From NCBI GenBank assembly GCA_002914845.1, contig JXTC01000020.1, positions 1,616,019 to 1,680,018 on the forward strand: DNA of 64,000 nucleotides. The letters are read 5' to 3'. The DNA comes from Trema orientale (taxonomy: Eukaryota; Streptophyta; Magnoliopsida; Rosales; Cannabaceae). Under the pieces are notes generated by a model, which saw nothing but the letters and a program-made list of their open reading frames with translations, had not been told where the DNA came from and searched no databases. The position numbers and the translations under genes were made by a program. Of this stretch, positions 46,502 to 58,697 are shown piece by piece (positions within the stretch are counted from its first letter, which is position 1; the number at the start of each line of letters is the position of its first letter).

Positions 46502-49188
46502 TCACGTGACCACGACAGCCGGAGGAGCCACCGAAAACTGCGATTTGGTGGCAGGAGGCGGCGAAATAGACGGGAACTTGTCGTGGGGTTCGGTCAAGGG
46601 GACCTTTGACCACTTCATCAGCATGAAACTGGTCTCTCGCCAAGGTCCCATGTGGATCTTCTTCTCCTTCATGGACCTCTTGGCCGCGCCGCACACGATC
46701 CGAACCACCGCGTTTAGGCAGTCGGCCTTTCCGATGTAGTACTCGGGCAATAGACTGAGAAGCTTCCGATATTCCTGGCATGGCTTGGCGATCTCGAATT
46801 GGTCTCGAAATTCCAGTTCTATCAAGTATGGGATCTTCTGCGCCTTCTTTCGACTCGATGTGCTTCCCATCACTTCCATATATTCATGGCTACCTGATCA
46901 AATTTGCAAAATCATAATCATAATTCGTTAGAAAATTATGATCAAAACTCCTGTGTTTTTTGTCATTTTTTTTAAAAAGTAATGAGCTGAAGAAAAAAAA
47001 AATACCTTAAAATTTTTGAGTATTTAGTAATTTAAAATTTAAGACTCTGCAAAATAATATCTTAAGATTAAAAATTTTTAAAAAAATAATATTTTGAACT
47101 GATTTTTTGATCAATATTAACAACGAAAAAAATAATAATATTTTTCATTAAAATTGAATTAATCCTTATTATTGTCTTTTATCCGTTAACATTATTCAAT
47201 AAGTCAACTCAAAGTATTAATTTAAGAAATTCTTAATCTCAGAATATTATTTTGCAGAATTTTGAACTTCAGGTTTAAATTACAAAATACTAGACCTAAT
47301 TATATTTTTTTTACAATTATCCCCAAAAAAAAACCTTGTAAGAAAGTAAAATTATCTATCCTTTTTCACACAGCAGGGGGAAAAAAAAAAAAGGTAATTA
47401 GCTCAAAACAAGTTTATTTTGGATCTTTTTTAATCAAGAATTTTTCTTTTAATAACAACTATGTATTCTGTAAACTATGACAAACTTGCCGTAATGAAAA
47501 AAGCTGGTAAACTAATGAATTTGCCAAATTAAAATTGTAACCAAATAAAATACTAAGCTTGTTAACCTGAATTTTTGCATGCTTTTGCTTGCTTACAAGT
47601 CTAGTTTAACGAGTTTACTGTTTTGAGTATTCGATTAGTAAATTTATTTTTTTACATGATTTTTTTTAAGTCAAAGTGTGAGATATGATATATATATATA
47701 TAATGAAATTCAAGTTATATAATAAACGAAAAAAATGATTCTAATGGTTCTGTGATTCTGATGGTTCTGTGATATACATATATATATATATATACATATG
47801 TTTTTACTAGATTCTTATTGGTTAATTAATCACCTTGGGGAAATTTTTTGGTGTTTCTCCATTTGGATGAGCAGAGAGAGGCATTGATTCCATTTTCACG
47901 AAGAATTTCGACGACTGTTCGTCTCAAACAGTAGTTGCAGCCATGATCAGTGTTGGGCTTGGGACAATGGCAATAGTCTCTCTCTTTCGCCATATCTATA
48001 GTTCGACTAATCTCTCTTCTCAACTTTGACCCTGTTAAGCTATATCGCTCCAAAACCTCCTGTTAAATTAGCCTATATTAACAATCCGTATAAAGTTGTT
48101 TCTTTACAAATTAAATAAATTGAATGAACTAGATTGAAGCGTCAATTCTAACATATATGTACAATTAATATCAATAGTTTCAAACAGTTTTTTCCTTTTG
48201 ATCTTGTTCTTATTTCTTCTAAAATTAAAGTTTGTGTTATGTACATGTACCTAAAGTTAGGCAGATTAACAGTAGTATAAACTGAACTTAAAGTAAATAA
48301 ATAAATTAAAAATAGTAGTATAAACGATAAGGTGTTTTAAATGGGATTTGTCCTCACTTAAAATTATAATTTTTTTTTAAACATATTTGTTATATTTTGT
48401 CTCGTAAGAAAGACAGGTTTGTTCAATAGCTTAATATATGGACCACAAACAACCGAAAACGTGGGATAAATATATACCTGTTATTTTAGTGACACTTGAC
48501 ACGGCGCTAGTGGAAAAGAAAAAAAAAATCCCATTAATTTATTATGTTTGATGAGTATGTCTAAATGACTTTTGACCATAAATTTGATATAAAAATATCT
48601 CAATACTGAAATAAAAAATGACATCATTTGAGAAAAAAAAAAAAGTTCGAAAAAATTAAATGAAAGCTAGAGCCCCTAAAACAACAAGACTGATCATATA
48701 TGATCATAAATTCATAAAAATCCGTCAAAGAATTAATATGAATAAGCAATAATTGAAAAAATAATAATTCTAATCAAATTATAACTCTCTGGGAAATCAA
48801 TAATTCATTCTTATTTTCTGACTTATAAGTTTATATCTTCCAGCGGAGGATCGATATATTGCAAAATGGGTTTTAAATAACTCTGATTTTTTCTTTTTTT
48901 TTTTTGGAGAGAGACTGAAATTAATTAAAATAAGATACGAAATATTAAAAATACCTGAAGAAGGGAGTATTGAGATTCCCAGTACAAGGTCCTCTCTTCT
49001 GGGTGATTCGAGTCATCTTCACCGTCGGATTGATCATATTCCAAGCAACGACGACCGTCGGATTCATCTGAATAATAATAATATTCATCGAAGAACACAG
49101 AAACTCTCTCTTCAAGACTATCCGTGGCCTGAAAATTATTGTCTTTATCACCCTTCTTTTCCAACAAATGACTCATCGTCTTCTTCAT
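46502..49188 (-). CDS. DUF506 / PDDEXK-like family protein
   Basis: Three coding exons on the minus strand: 48955-49188, 47834-48059, 46502-46893; GT-AG introns; 283 aa. The N-terminal exon is acidic (EEYYYY-like run, then DESDGRRCLEYDQSDGEDDS). Exon 2 carries the Cys-rich CHCPKPNTDHGCNYCLRRTV, then NASLCSSKWRNTKKFPQG, both DUF506 hallmarks. Exon 3 has YLIELEFRDQFEIAKPCQEY, LLPEYYIGKADCLNAVVRIV and AAKRSMKEKKIHMGPWRETS. This is the C-terminal DUF506 signature, assigned to the PDDEXK nuclease-like fold. A Pro/Ser tail follows. Family knowledge: DUF506 proteins are plant-specific; Arabidopsis RXR1 (At3g25240) represses root-hair growth, and nuclease activity has not been shown that I know of. 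Which paralogue this is cannot be decided. Its short, Asp/Glu-rich N terminus is unusually acidic. Confidence 0.9.
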
Positions 49189-49287
49189 ATTAGCTAGAAA
49201 AGAAAAGATAGAAAGAAAGGAGAAAATAGAAAAAGTAATGGCCCTGTTTGCAAAGATAGCAAGACTATGAGATGAGAGACTAGTATG

Positions 49288-49313
49288 TATATATATATAT
49301 ATATATATAAATA
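49288..49313 (-). promoter_or_regulatory. TATA region of the DUF506 gene
   Basis: Read on the minus strand, a TATTTATATATATATATA stretch lies 100-125 bp upstream of the DUF506 start codon. A pyrimidine-rich leader (TTTCTCCTTTCTTTCTATCT type) follows up to the ATG. It is the only TATA-like site at a normal distance, but the repeat nature (an AT microsatellite) makes the exact site uncertain. Confidence 0.5.
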
Positions 49314-49480
49314 GGATTTGTCACGTCAGTGATAAAGAAAATATCATGTATTGAAAATAATAGCATTTGGGAGAAAGCTGTGGACAATTATGGAGAAATC
49401 CGGAATATGCTTGACCCGGACTTGGATAATTATTAATTAGGCAGTATTGTGTCCTACTCTGAGTCAATTATATTCCTTAC

Positions 49481-49987
49481 GGGTTTATGGCACAAATGGT
49501 CCATGAAATATCACGCTGGTGGCAATTTGGTTCTCAAAGTTCCAATTGTCACAATTAAGTTCTTGATCTTTTTGATTTGTAGTAACTTAGTATTTGAATT
49601 ATCTAAATTATAACATATTATTAAATTTATGACCAAAAACACAGATAGAAAGCACATTGTAGCATTTGAAATTATATTTAAAAGAAAATAAATTAAACAA
49701 AAAGACTTGAGGAGAAAAAAAATACGTTCTTCATATTTTTAGGATTCTTAGAATTTCACATTTATCGAAAATTTTTCTCTAATTATTCATTTTTATACTT
49801 AAATCTCAAATTATCTTTCAAATACATTTTCAAATGCTATTACGTGCTTCTTATGTATGTCTTTAATAAAAAATTTAACAACATACTGTAATTTAGATAG
49901 TTTAGAGATTAAATTATTATATATAATAAACTTTATAGACTTAATTGTTACAATTAAAACTTTAAAGATTATTTGTGCCATTAACCC
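49481..49987. mobile_element. Mutator-type MITE
   Basis: Left end GGGTTTATGGCACAAATGGT; right end read inward GGGTTAATGGCACAAATAAT. The arms stay similar for about 130 bp, including TGTxACAATTAAGT and CTAAATTAxA motifs. Flanks are ATTCCTTAC (49472-49480) and ATTCCGTAT (49988-49996), a 9-bp duplication with two mismatches, so the insertion is fairly old. No coding capacity. It lies about 300 bp upstream of the DUF506 start codon. Confidence 0.72.
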
Positions 49988-49996
49988 ATTCCGTAT

Positions 49997-50646
49997 TGTT
50001 TAGTGAATTTTGTTTATTTTCTTATTTTTTTTTATTATGACTTGGTGAGTTGTCCATGGCAACCAGAAAGTAGGACCCTCAATTTATTTATTACTTGATT
50101 AATTGTTCCCACCTGAATTTTTTGTGGGTGACGACAATTTTTCACCACCAGTCTTGCAATTGCAAGTTGCAATAGCGTACAGATATAACTGAAGGTCATG
50201 TATAAATACCATCTATTATACGTAGTAAAACATCAATATATGATCACTATACCTCCCAAAAAAAGAAAGAATTATATTTAATTCCCTCAGTTGATTCCTT
50301 TTCACCCATTCACCTATATTTATTGTTAATTAAGTTCCAGCTTGTGAGTTTAATTTGCTTCTTCTTTACAGATTCTGTATATGTTAACTATGTTTTATTA
50401 CTAAAAATAAATAGTTTGTTACTTGTTTTACAAACCTTATATAATCGATACTGTACTAAGATAAAGAGTTTTGAAGAACCTCTTATTGAAATACAAAAAG
50501 AGGAAATTGTAAATTTTAAAGATATATTTAGCTTATAGCTAGAACGGGCTAGAGGTTTTTTTTTATTTTTTTTATTTTTTTATTTTTATAGAATTGTTGT
50601 AAACTGAGAAGATTTCGTGCTGTGTAAATCCTGCACTTTTAAAAAT
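49997..50646. other. Intergenic DNA
   Basis: About 650 bp of AT-rich sequence between two transposons. The plus-strand frame at 50323-50538 has no recognisable domain and no upstream context for translation. A T-rich run lies at 50557-50587. Nothing else is supported. Confidence 0.5.
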
Positions 50647-51970
50647 GGGTGAGTTTTCAATGGGTATTTTTGTTTTTACTCCATGGATAGATAAGTTTGA
50701 TTAATTTAGAAATAAACCAACAATAACAAGTCATCTCATTCAATATATTAATTTTTAGTTCTTTTTATTTATTTTCTTTTTGAAAATTTAATTTTTTTGA
50801 GGGTGAAAATTTAATTTAAAGTTTAATTTTTTAATTATATTTAATTTAACACTATATGTACTATTGTATCTTTAATATTTCATAAAATTTCTTTTTTACT
50901 GTACGAAAGGTAAAGTTCAAGGTAGCATAATTTTCATATTAGCTTAAAATTTGTACATCTTTTGTTGTTTTTTTTTTCAGCGAGTAAGATAGTTGAGAGT
51001 TGTTAGTGTGGATTTTAATCCGTGACCCAACGCGCGCCACGCGCCCTTGAGTGGTTCTCTCTCAAAGGAGTCTAAAACCCATATTTGATGTAGGTGTGGT
51101 CCGTACAGCCTTGAAGAAGACTGTGCCTAGACTTTTTACCGACTAGTAATGGGTGGTACCGGTGTGGTACCTGCCAAATCTCCTCAACAGAAAAAATGAT
51201 TAGCGATTCCTTCAATGAAAATAAATGACGATGAGAGGAGAAAAGGCAAATAGGATTTTTGGGACTTGTGGCGGCTTACCTCTTTCAGGTGATTATGGGA
51301 CTATTTATAGTGGTTCTGTGGTCCCCCAAAAGCTAGGGTTAATGTCCACGTGTCCCTGGAAAGTGGTCCCCCAGAGATTAGGGTCGATACCCACGTGTCC
51401 TTGCAAAGGCAGAAAGGGATCTTTCATACCCGCTTGTACGGGTGTATGTGAGTGATTAGACCAGATGTCAGCTTTTCCTGGGTCCGTATCTCCTTTGTTC
51501 CTTACCTTGGTCGGACTTATGTTACTACGGCTTTGGTCAGCTATTTCTTGATCTTACTGGTCTTTCGTTTAGGGTCTGTTCGGACAGTGGCATAAAATCC
51601 GACCACAAGGGTCTTTCCTTGATGGGCATGGCTTTGTAGCTTCCTTTCCACTCGGTCCTCCCTTGTGTGGTACGGCTTCATTCTGGTCGGGTAGAGAGAT
51701 CAATTGGAAACGACGTCGTCCTTGGTCGGTATCTCGTTATGTCGTTTTCTCTTATATAAAAAAAAAATAAAAAAGTAACAAAAATTGATCAACTCATCAG
51801 GTTACCCATTTTTTTTTAATTAACTTTCTATATTTATATATGTATTAATTATAATAATTTTTTTAGTAAATCTACTAATATTATTTTAGCTATTAGAGTA
51901 AAATCCAATGACCCAAATTAGAGTACTCATCCATGGAGTAAAAATAATAATCTCCATTGAAATATCACCC
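50647..51970. mobile_element. Mutator-type element, copy B, carrying foreign GC-richer DNA
   Basis: Same family as 42773-43448 but inverted. Left end GGGTGAGTTTTCAATGGGTA; right end read inward GGGTGATATTTCAATGGAGA. Both continue into TTTTTACTCCATGGATxxxT. Flanks TTTAAAAAT (50638-50646) and TTTAAATAT (51971-51979) form a 9-bp duplication with one mismatch. Between about 51005 and 51745 it holds roughly 740 bp absent from copy A. The outer about 350 bp on the left and 220 bp on the right match copy A. Confidence 0.8.
51005..51745. other. GC-richer insert inside element copy B
   Basis: This block is clearly less AT-rich than its surroundings and contains GACCCAACGCGCGCCACGCG near its left edge. 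It includes a tandem duplication of a 45-bp unit (about 51320-51409) with GTGGTCCCCCA and CCACGTGTCC in each copy, and a TATA-like ACTATTTATAG (51298-51308). The frame at 51225-51455 is short and without known motifs. It could be a captured genomic fragment, or a solo LTR whose ends I cannot place. Confidence 0.5.
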
Positions 51971-51979
51971 TTTAAATAT

Positions 51980-53100
51980 ATATATATATATATATATATA
52001 AATTTAGTATGACAAGGAAGATTTAAATGCACGGAAATATGATCTGTTTCCAAAAATTTCAAATCTATCCATTAATGTTTACGTTTTAGTTTTCTACAAG
52101 CAATTTGAACCAAATAAATAAAAAAAAAAAAGAAAATAGCTAGATTTCAATTGTACTCAATGTCCTTCTTTACTCTTAGAGCCTAAAATAAAGACGGTTT
52201 CTAACACTTTTACTTATAAAAGCTAAAAAGAAATACAAAAATATAGAGGTTGGATTTTTTTTTCAATTTTTCGTATGGTTTTTATTAGAAAAATATCATT
52301 TTAAAGATGGATATTAGTTTCCGGTTTATGAAAATTAGTTACCAATTACCATTTATATACCAGTTATAAATACATTTAGTTACCTAATTTCTATTTTAAA
52401 AAATAGTATTTTTCTAAATGTGTTTTACAAAATGATATTTTTCTAATAAAAACTAGACCTACAAAACAAGCCATTGTATTTTTCAATTTTTTTTTCCAAA
52501 AATATCATAAAAGGCCCAATTTCCCAAATACAAACGAAAAAATATCCTTCTGTGAGGCGAGTTTCTTTTTGAGAAATTTACTTCCAGTTCTCGTTTTTAT
52601 ACTTTATTTTCATAAAATACACGTTTTTAATTTTTCTTTTAAAAGTACATATTTCTATGGTATATATTTCATGTGTAAAATTTGAGTGGTATAAATTTAC
52701 AATATAAATATTTACTTATGAGGTATATATTTTATATGTAAAATATGAACGATATACATTTATAATGTAAATATTTACTATAATTTACATCTTTCATTAT
52801 AAATTTGATTTATGATATATATTTTAAAATGTATGTTAAAATTTAGTATAATTTTTACTCATGAAATATATACCACGGTATACATTTAACGTAACAAAAT
52901 ATATATTTTTATATGTAAATATTGCTGATCTACATTTTTCAAAAACGGGTATATAAAGGAGTATTAGTAAAATAAAAATAGTAAAATCTACAATGGATGC
53001 CCATTTTTTGAGTCCTATGTAAGTAAATATTCGTTTCTTTTAACTTCTATGCCCATCTTCCAATTAATAATTTTCCTAATGACTACTTTACCCTTCGAGT
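51980..53100. repeat. AT-rich repeats, including a MITE with 25-bp inverted ends
   Basis: At 52278-52302 and 52429-52453 lie exact 25-bp inverted repeats (GTTTTTATTAGAAAAATATC and on). They bound about 176 bp with AGTTACC/GGTAACT-like words, similar to the degraded MITE near 3740-3990. From 52600 to 52940 short words (GGTATATATTTxATGTGTAAAAT, TATAAATATTTACT) recur with a period of about 70 bp. No gene is supported. Confidence 0.6.
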
Positions 53101-53900
53101 GGAAGGGGTGAAGAAACAGTCTGTAGCCTTTTTGTTAAGGCCCAGTGAGCTTTGTCAAATTCTCTATACTCTCTCTCTCCTCCAGCCTCTTTTCGTCTTC
53201 AACCGCCGACTTTCTCCGGACCTCCATCGGTCTCTGCCTGGAGCAGACAATTGGCCGTGAACCCAGGACCAAGTCCGACGCCGTCATAGCCCTTTTTGGG
53301 GGATTGAATCTTATTACTTTTTTTTCGAAATGATTGAATCTTAATATTTGTTTGTTTGCTTTGATACTAAAGTGTACAAAGCTTGATTGTCTCTCCCTAT
53401 GACCGCCGCTACAGGTTTCTTCCTCCTCTTCTTTCAGCTTTTTGGGTTTATGGTAATTTTCTTTTTATTTTAATATCTTTTCGGGTTATCATTGTACTTT
53501 TATATAATATGGTGGGTTGCTAAATTGGAGAAAACATTAATGGCATTGAATCTCGGGAAATTCTTTTTTCAAGGGAAAAAAAAAAAGAGAGGAGAAAACG
53601 TTACCATTTTGTCCTGGTTTCCTTTAGTTGCATTATTTGTATTTATCCATATTTTTCCTTTTTTTTGTTGTTGTTTTTTCGAAGATTTGGTGTGTGTGTA
53701 TATATATGTTTATAGTAGTGGTGATTTTGTTCTTTTTTAGTTTTGGTTTGGTTGGATATGTGGAAAGGACGACAAGGGAATTGTCTGATGCCTTTGTTAT
53801 TTTTTGCTCGGATGCCTTTGTTATTTGATGAACTTAATTGTCTGTCGTTTCTTTTACATTTTGAGACTTAAATTTGGGTTCCATCTCAAAGTTGAAAGCA
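53101..53900. other. GC-richer orphan segment, possible gene fragment
   Basis: At 53130-53310 the base composition rises and a pyrimidine-rich CTCTCTCTCTCCTCC stretch resembles a plant 5' leader. A short frame follows (residues such as TSIGLCLEQTIGREPRTKSD) but begins with GTG rather than ATG. Downstream there are only T-rich runs. It may be the remains of a gene 5' end or captured DNA. I do not recognise a protein, and call no CDS. Confidence 0.35.
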
Positions 53901-53979
53901 AGATATATTCGAGGCTTAAAGCATATGCTATAAAGTTGTGCTGCACAAATACAAGTATATAACGGTGTGCATCATTGGT

Positions 53980-55960
53980 TTGTCTCCAAATTTGTCTTGC
54001 AACTCTTTTGGATATCAATCGTAAATAATTGATTTTTTAAGTTCAGGGTAAATTAATAATTTATCAATGGTGTAATAGGAAATATATTACTGTATATTGA
54101 TGGTAAATTAATGATTTTTTAGGTCACGCTAAATAAGTTATATACTACTTTGTAGTAGTGGTTTATTTACTAAGTGTATAATGATAGTAGATTAGTTTAT
54201 CATGGCAAATGAGAGATTTTTTTTCAAGGTCGTGGTAAGCAACTGATAGACCAGTTTATATTATGCTAAATAAGTAATTTACCACTACCTTTTGATAAAT
54301 AATGCCAAGAAAACTATGTCCAAACTTTTACTTATTTTTGTACTACTTTTTTTTTTAGAAAAATAACAAATTCTTGCTAAGAAAGACCAAATAACATCTT
54401 AAAATTTCCATTTGTTCTTTGTTTTTTTTTTGCTACTAGTTTACTTGTAGCTGATTACTCTTACAATTAATTACCAATTTATTATTAGAAATCATAAACT
54501 AATTGATTTTTGCAAACTAGAAACCAAATTGGTTACTAAAAACTAACAACTATATTGGTTACTAAAAACCAACACCATAAATATCATAACTATTTAGTTA
54601 ATAAAAACTGAAAACTAAATTAGTTTCTATCATAAACAGTAGAACTATTTAGTTAATTCAATTATTGATTACTAGAAACCAATTTGGTTATTGGAAACTA
54701 GTTGCTAGAATTCAAAAACCAATATATATTTTTGTTGCTTTTACTTCAAAAATATAATTACTTAATTTGAGAACTTGATCATATTCTTCAGCGTCCTTGT
54801 TCAATGCCTCACCCAATTCTTGCTACAAGGCATTCTTCAAAAAGGAAATCACAATAGCTTTCATGAAACTTTCATTATTTCTTTTGATTTGAAAAAGATA
54901 CCACAATGGCTTCTAGGAAATTTTTATGGTTTCCTGTGATTTACTTAGCTACAGGGCAATCTGCTAAAAAGAAACCACGATGGTTTCCTGTGATTTATTT
55001 AGCTATAGGACATTCTGCAAAAAGGAAACCATAATAGTTTTTCGGAAATGTTCATGATTTCATGTGATTTATTTACGTATAGGATATTCGGAAACCATGA
55101 TGGTTTCCTGTGATTTATTTAGCTACAAGACATTCTGCAAAAAGAAAACCACAATGATTTTCTGGAAATGTTCATGGTTTCCCAAAAATGTTCATGGTTT
55201 CATGTTCATGGATATTCGGAAACCACGATGGTTTTCTGTGATTTATTTAGCTACAAGACATTCTGCAAAAAGGAAACCATAATGATTTCCAGGAAATCAT
55301 TATGGTTTCATATGATTTACTTACGTACAGGATATTCAGCTAAAGGAAACCAAAATGATTTCTAGGAAACCTTTGTGTTTTCCTGTGATTTACTTACGTA
55401 TAAGGTTTTCGGCTAAAGAACCAAACTGGTTTTCAGGAAACCTTTGCGGTTTCCTGTGATTTACTTACTTACAGAACATTCCGCTAATAGGAAACCAAAT
55501 TGGTTTATAGGAGTGGTATTAGTGGTTTATAGGAGTGGTATTAGTGGTATACCACTTCATAGTAGTGGTATTAGTGGTATATAAGTAATTTACTAAGAGT
55601 ATAATAATAAATATACTACATTCTATAATTAATAAATTTTTTAAATTATAGTAAATAAATTATACACCACCTCATAATAGTGGTAAATAAATAATTTACT
55701 AAGGGTATAGTGGTAAATATGCTATCTTCTATAAGTAATAAATTTTTTTGAGTTATGGTAAATAAATTATATACCACCTCATAATAGTGGTAAATAAGTA
55801 ATTTATAGGGGTATAATGGTAAATATGCTACCGTCTATAAGTGATAATTTTTTTTAGTCATGGTAAATAAATTATATACTAATTTATAATAGTGGTAAAT
55901 AAGTAATTTACTAGAGATATAATGGTAAACATAAATCATTACTATTGAAAAAGGGATATA
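53980..55960. repeat. Field of degenerate minisatellites
   Basis: Two arrays adjoin. The first (about 54900-55510) repeats a unit around GGTTTCCTGTGATTTATTTA, then GACATTCTGCAAAAAGGAAA; TGTGATTTA recurs about every 72-74 bp, with two shorter 50-bp steps. The second (about 55510-55935) repeats GGTAAATAAATTATATACCA, then CCTCATAATAGTGGTAAATA with a period of about 108-113 bp. Degraded copies of the second unit lie at 54060-54290, and ACTAGAAACCAAATTGGTTA words at 54440-54720. No coding function. Confidence 0.8.
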
Positions 55961-57012
55961 TTTTATTTTTAAAAAACCGGGATATATTTGTTAATAAAAT
56001 AAAAAAGGGATATCTATTAAATTATACCTTCAAAAGTGGAGTATTTTTGTTCAATCCCCATAAAAATAAAAACGGGTATTTATGTAAACATAGTTTTAAA
56101 AATGAGTATTTATGAACTTTTTCCTTTCTTTTTTGAGCAATGCTATTTATTCCGAGTCGGAAGCCTAACATGGGCCACGTGGGAGAAAAATAAGACATAA
56201 AAATAAACATTCAAGTGGGCTCCACTGTTTAAATGAAGGCTACGTCAGTTGGAAAATTATCCTGTTTGGGATAAAAAGCTTTATTGTTATTTTATTTTTA
56301 ATAAAGAACATGTAGACATATAAACCCATTGCATGTTGAATCGTAATGTAGTAATGACATATAGTTTAAAATATAAAATTATCTTATTAAATTTTAATTT
56401 TAGAGTAATGTTAGAACATAAAAATTTATCCACATGTGACTTCCATTTTAACATTAAATTTCAAAATATCTAGCCCACTTTAAGGTAAGATGATCATTGA
56501 AATTGATATATAAGGCCCCGTTTAGGCGGCCGGACTATAGGGAAAGATTAGATTCTTTTATTCAGTCCTATCTTTGGGCTTGAGGGAGAAATAGACAAAA
56601 GAGTCCGGCCTTCCAATTTAATCTCACATGGAGAGAACAAAGTTGCCCCCTCCCCCTGGTGAGCTTGGGTTTAAATAAGCCCTTGGGCTTTTTTCCCTTT
56701 CTTTTTTTTTTTCTTTTCTTTTCTTTTTGCTTTCCATATTTTTTTTTCGGTACTCTTTTCTTAAAAATAAAAAATTTTATTTTGAATTCAATTTATTAAG
56801 AAAAAAATTAAGTATAATATTTTATTTGGCTAAAAATCTTATTTTTACTTGTTATATTATGTAAAATCTTATTATTTATCTTATTGAACAATTAGATTGC
56901 ACTAATAAATTAAAAATTATTTTGTTATGTAAATAAACTTTTAGTCTTGGATTACACCAAACACATCACAGTACTAAATATTCAATCCATTCCAATCCAA
57001 ACTAATAATCTA
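55961..57012. other. Intergenic DNA left of Harbinger copy 2
   Basis: AT-rich sequence. At 56514 a GGCCCCGTTTAGGCGGCCGG motif looks like one end of another Harbinger-style element. A possible partner end lies at about 61470 beyond copy 2 (read inward, CTCATTTGGTACGTCAGATT), which would make copy 2 nested in an older MITE. The match is imperfect and no target duplication is visible, so I do not call that outer element. T-rich run at 56700-56750. Confidence 0.45.
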
Positions 57013-57682
57013 GGGCCCGTTTGGTTACAGTAGTGGAATGGTAATAGTAATGGTAATGGTAATGAGAAGGGAATGGAAATGAATGAGAATGTAATTATGT
57101 TATTTGGTTAGAGCTTTGGAATCATCAGTTGAATGAGTATTCTTATGTTTGGTTGACTTTGAAAATGAATGAAATAAGATGTATTTTGACAAAAATGCTC
57201 TCAATCTTAAAATGCATGTTTAAGCAATTTAATATTATTTTTTTACCTCATCACATTTTTAGTTAAAAAAAAAACACATTCAACATTTTTTTAAAAAAAA
57301 AATTATAAAAATATTAATAAAAAAATCATATTTTATAAATGGTGATATATTAGTTATTGCTTATATACGCGATGTAACCACAATGTCCATGTCATTGTAT
57401 AAAAAAATATGGAAAAAGAATTGGCCAAATCATATAGGCCATTACTATATTAGTAAAAGAAGAGTTATATTAATTAGCTATATAATAGCACTTCATGTCA
57501 CATTTATCTGAAAATATCTTATAATTAATCAAAATACATAATAAGATGTTTATGTCACCTCAAAATTATTATATCATCAAGGAAAGTCATATATGATCAT
57601 ATCCAAAAGATGGCAATTAACTTGCCAAATACACAAAACTTGTTTCTCAAAAAGATTTCCTTTATTGTATCAATATATTGTC

Positions 57683-58697
57683 TTAGATAGTGTCGTCAAG
57701 GAAAGCTCTCACCCATTCATCCTTACCATCATCAGGGACACTAAAAAAATATGAAACCATAGCATTGTCTTGTATGATCATTCGAGCTACCTTATGGCGT
57801 TCCATTGTAGAAAGTGTTGTGGTCCTTTGCAACTCATTTCTAAGTTCTATATGTTTTTCATTCATATCCTCACCAGTAGTTTTATTCAAATGAATAAAAG
57901 CTTTTTCAATAAATCCTGTAATAACATAAGATGATTTCTTAAATGCATCATTGGCCTATCCATTGCTTGCACTTTTCCTCTTTTTCTTAGATAAGCCATA
58001 TGATTGAGATTGAGATTAAGCAACTTTTGGTACTTCTGAAAAAGATATAAACTGTACCTCATCTGTACCCATTATATTGTTAGTATTATTAAAATCATCT
58101 TCATCAAGGTTAATTTCTTCTTCATTATCAAGTTTGTCAACATCAGCTGGTGTCTCTGTATTTTTTCCAGTAGCATGGTCTTTACCAAAAATGATACATA
58201 AGTCATCATAAAAAGAGAATGATTTTATCCTAAATGGTATTGCTTCTTTATGATTCTACATTTTATATGAACAAATAAGATTAATTTAAACACAAAAGGG
58301 TAATATGAAAAAGTAAAAAATAATAAAAGAGTAGTATTTATAATTACCTTCAGATATACATCCTGCACTGGTTTTTTTGTAGTCACAGTTTTCCTTTCAC
58401 TATTCTATCTAAATCCACTACAATATGGTTGAATTAACATTTCATGAATAACTTGAAATGAGTTTTCAAAGTTTTTATTCTTGACTCAATGTGTGATTTT
58501 GCTTGTAGATCACATCCAGGCATCCTGTCATGCAACTTATTCTCAAGTGCTTTTAAGTGTCATAGCTTGAAATTTCCTCCTGCTTTAAATTTTTCTTTAT
58601 TGTGTAACTCAATAAGTGAATCAATCAAGTGTTTGTTCTTTTTATTTGTCCAAAATTTTTTATTTTGATATGGACCTTTTGCTTTTGAAGTATCCAT
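57683..58697 (-). pseudogene. Harbinger Myb/SANT-like protein, broken
   Basis: Begins MDTSKAKGPYQNKKFWTNKK (ATG at 58697) with a Myb/SANT-like (Myb_DNA-bind_3) start, LIDSLIELHNKEKFKAGGNF. An in-frame TGA follows shortly after, then KALENKLHDRMPGCDLQAKS and more stops. The C-terminal part reads NEKHIELRNELQRTTTLSTM, ERHKVARMIIQDNAMVSYFF and DEWVRAFLDDTI. In active PIF/Harbinger elements this protein binds DNA and partners the transposase. Here it is inactive because of the in-frame stops. Confidence 0.75.

Noticed and set aside
55064-55365. Overlapping frames in the minisatellite
   Set aside because: The repeated peptide words mirror the DNA repeat; there is no independent evidence for translation.
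54900-55510. CRISPR-like array
   Set aside because: The units vary in length and sequence with no unique spacers between constant repeats; it is a plant minisatellite.
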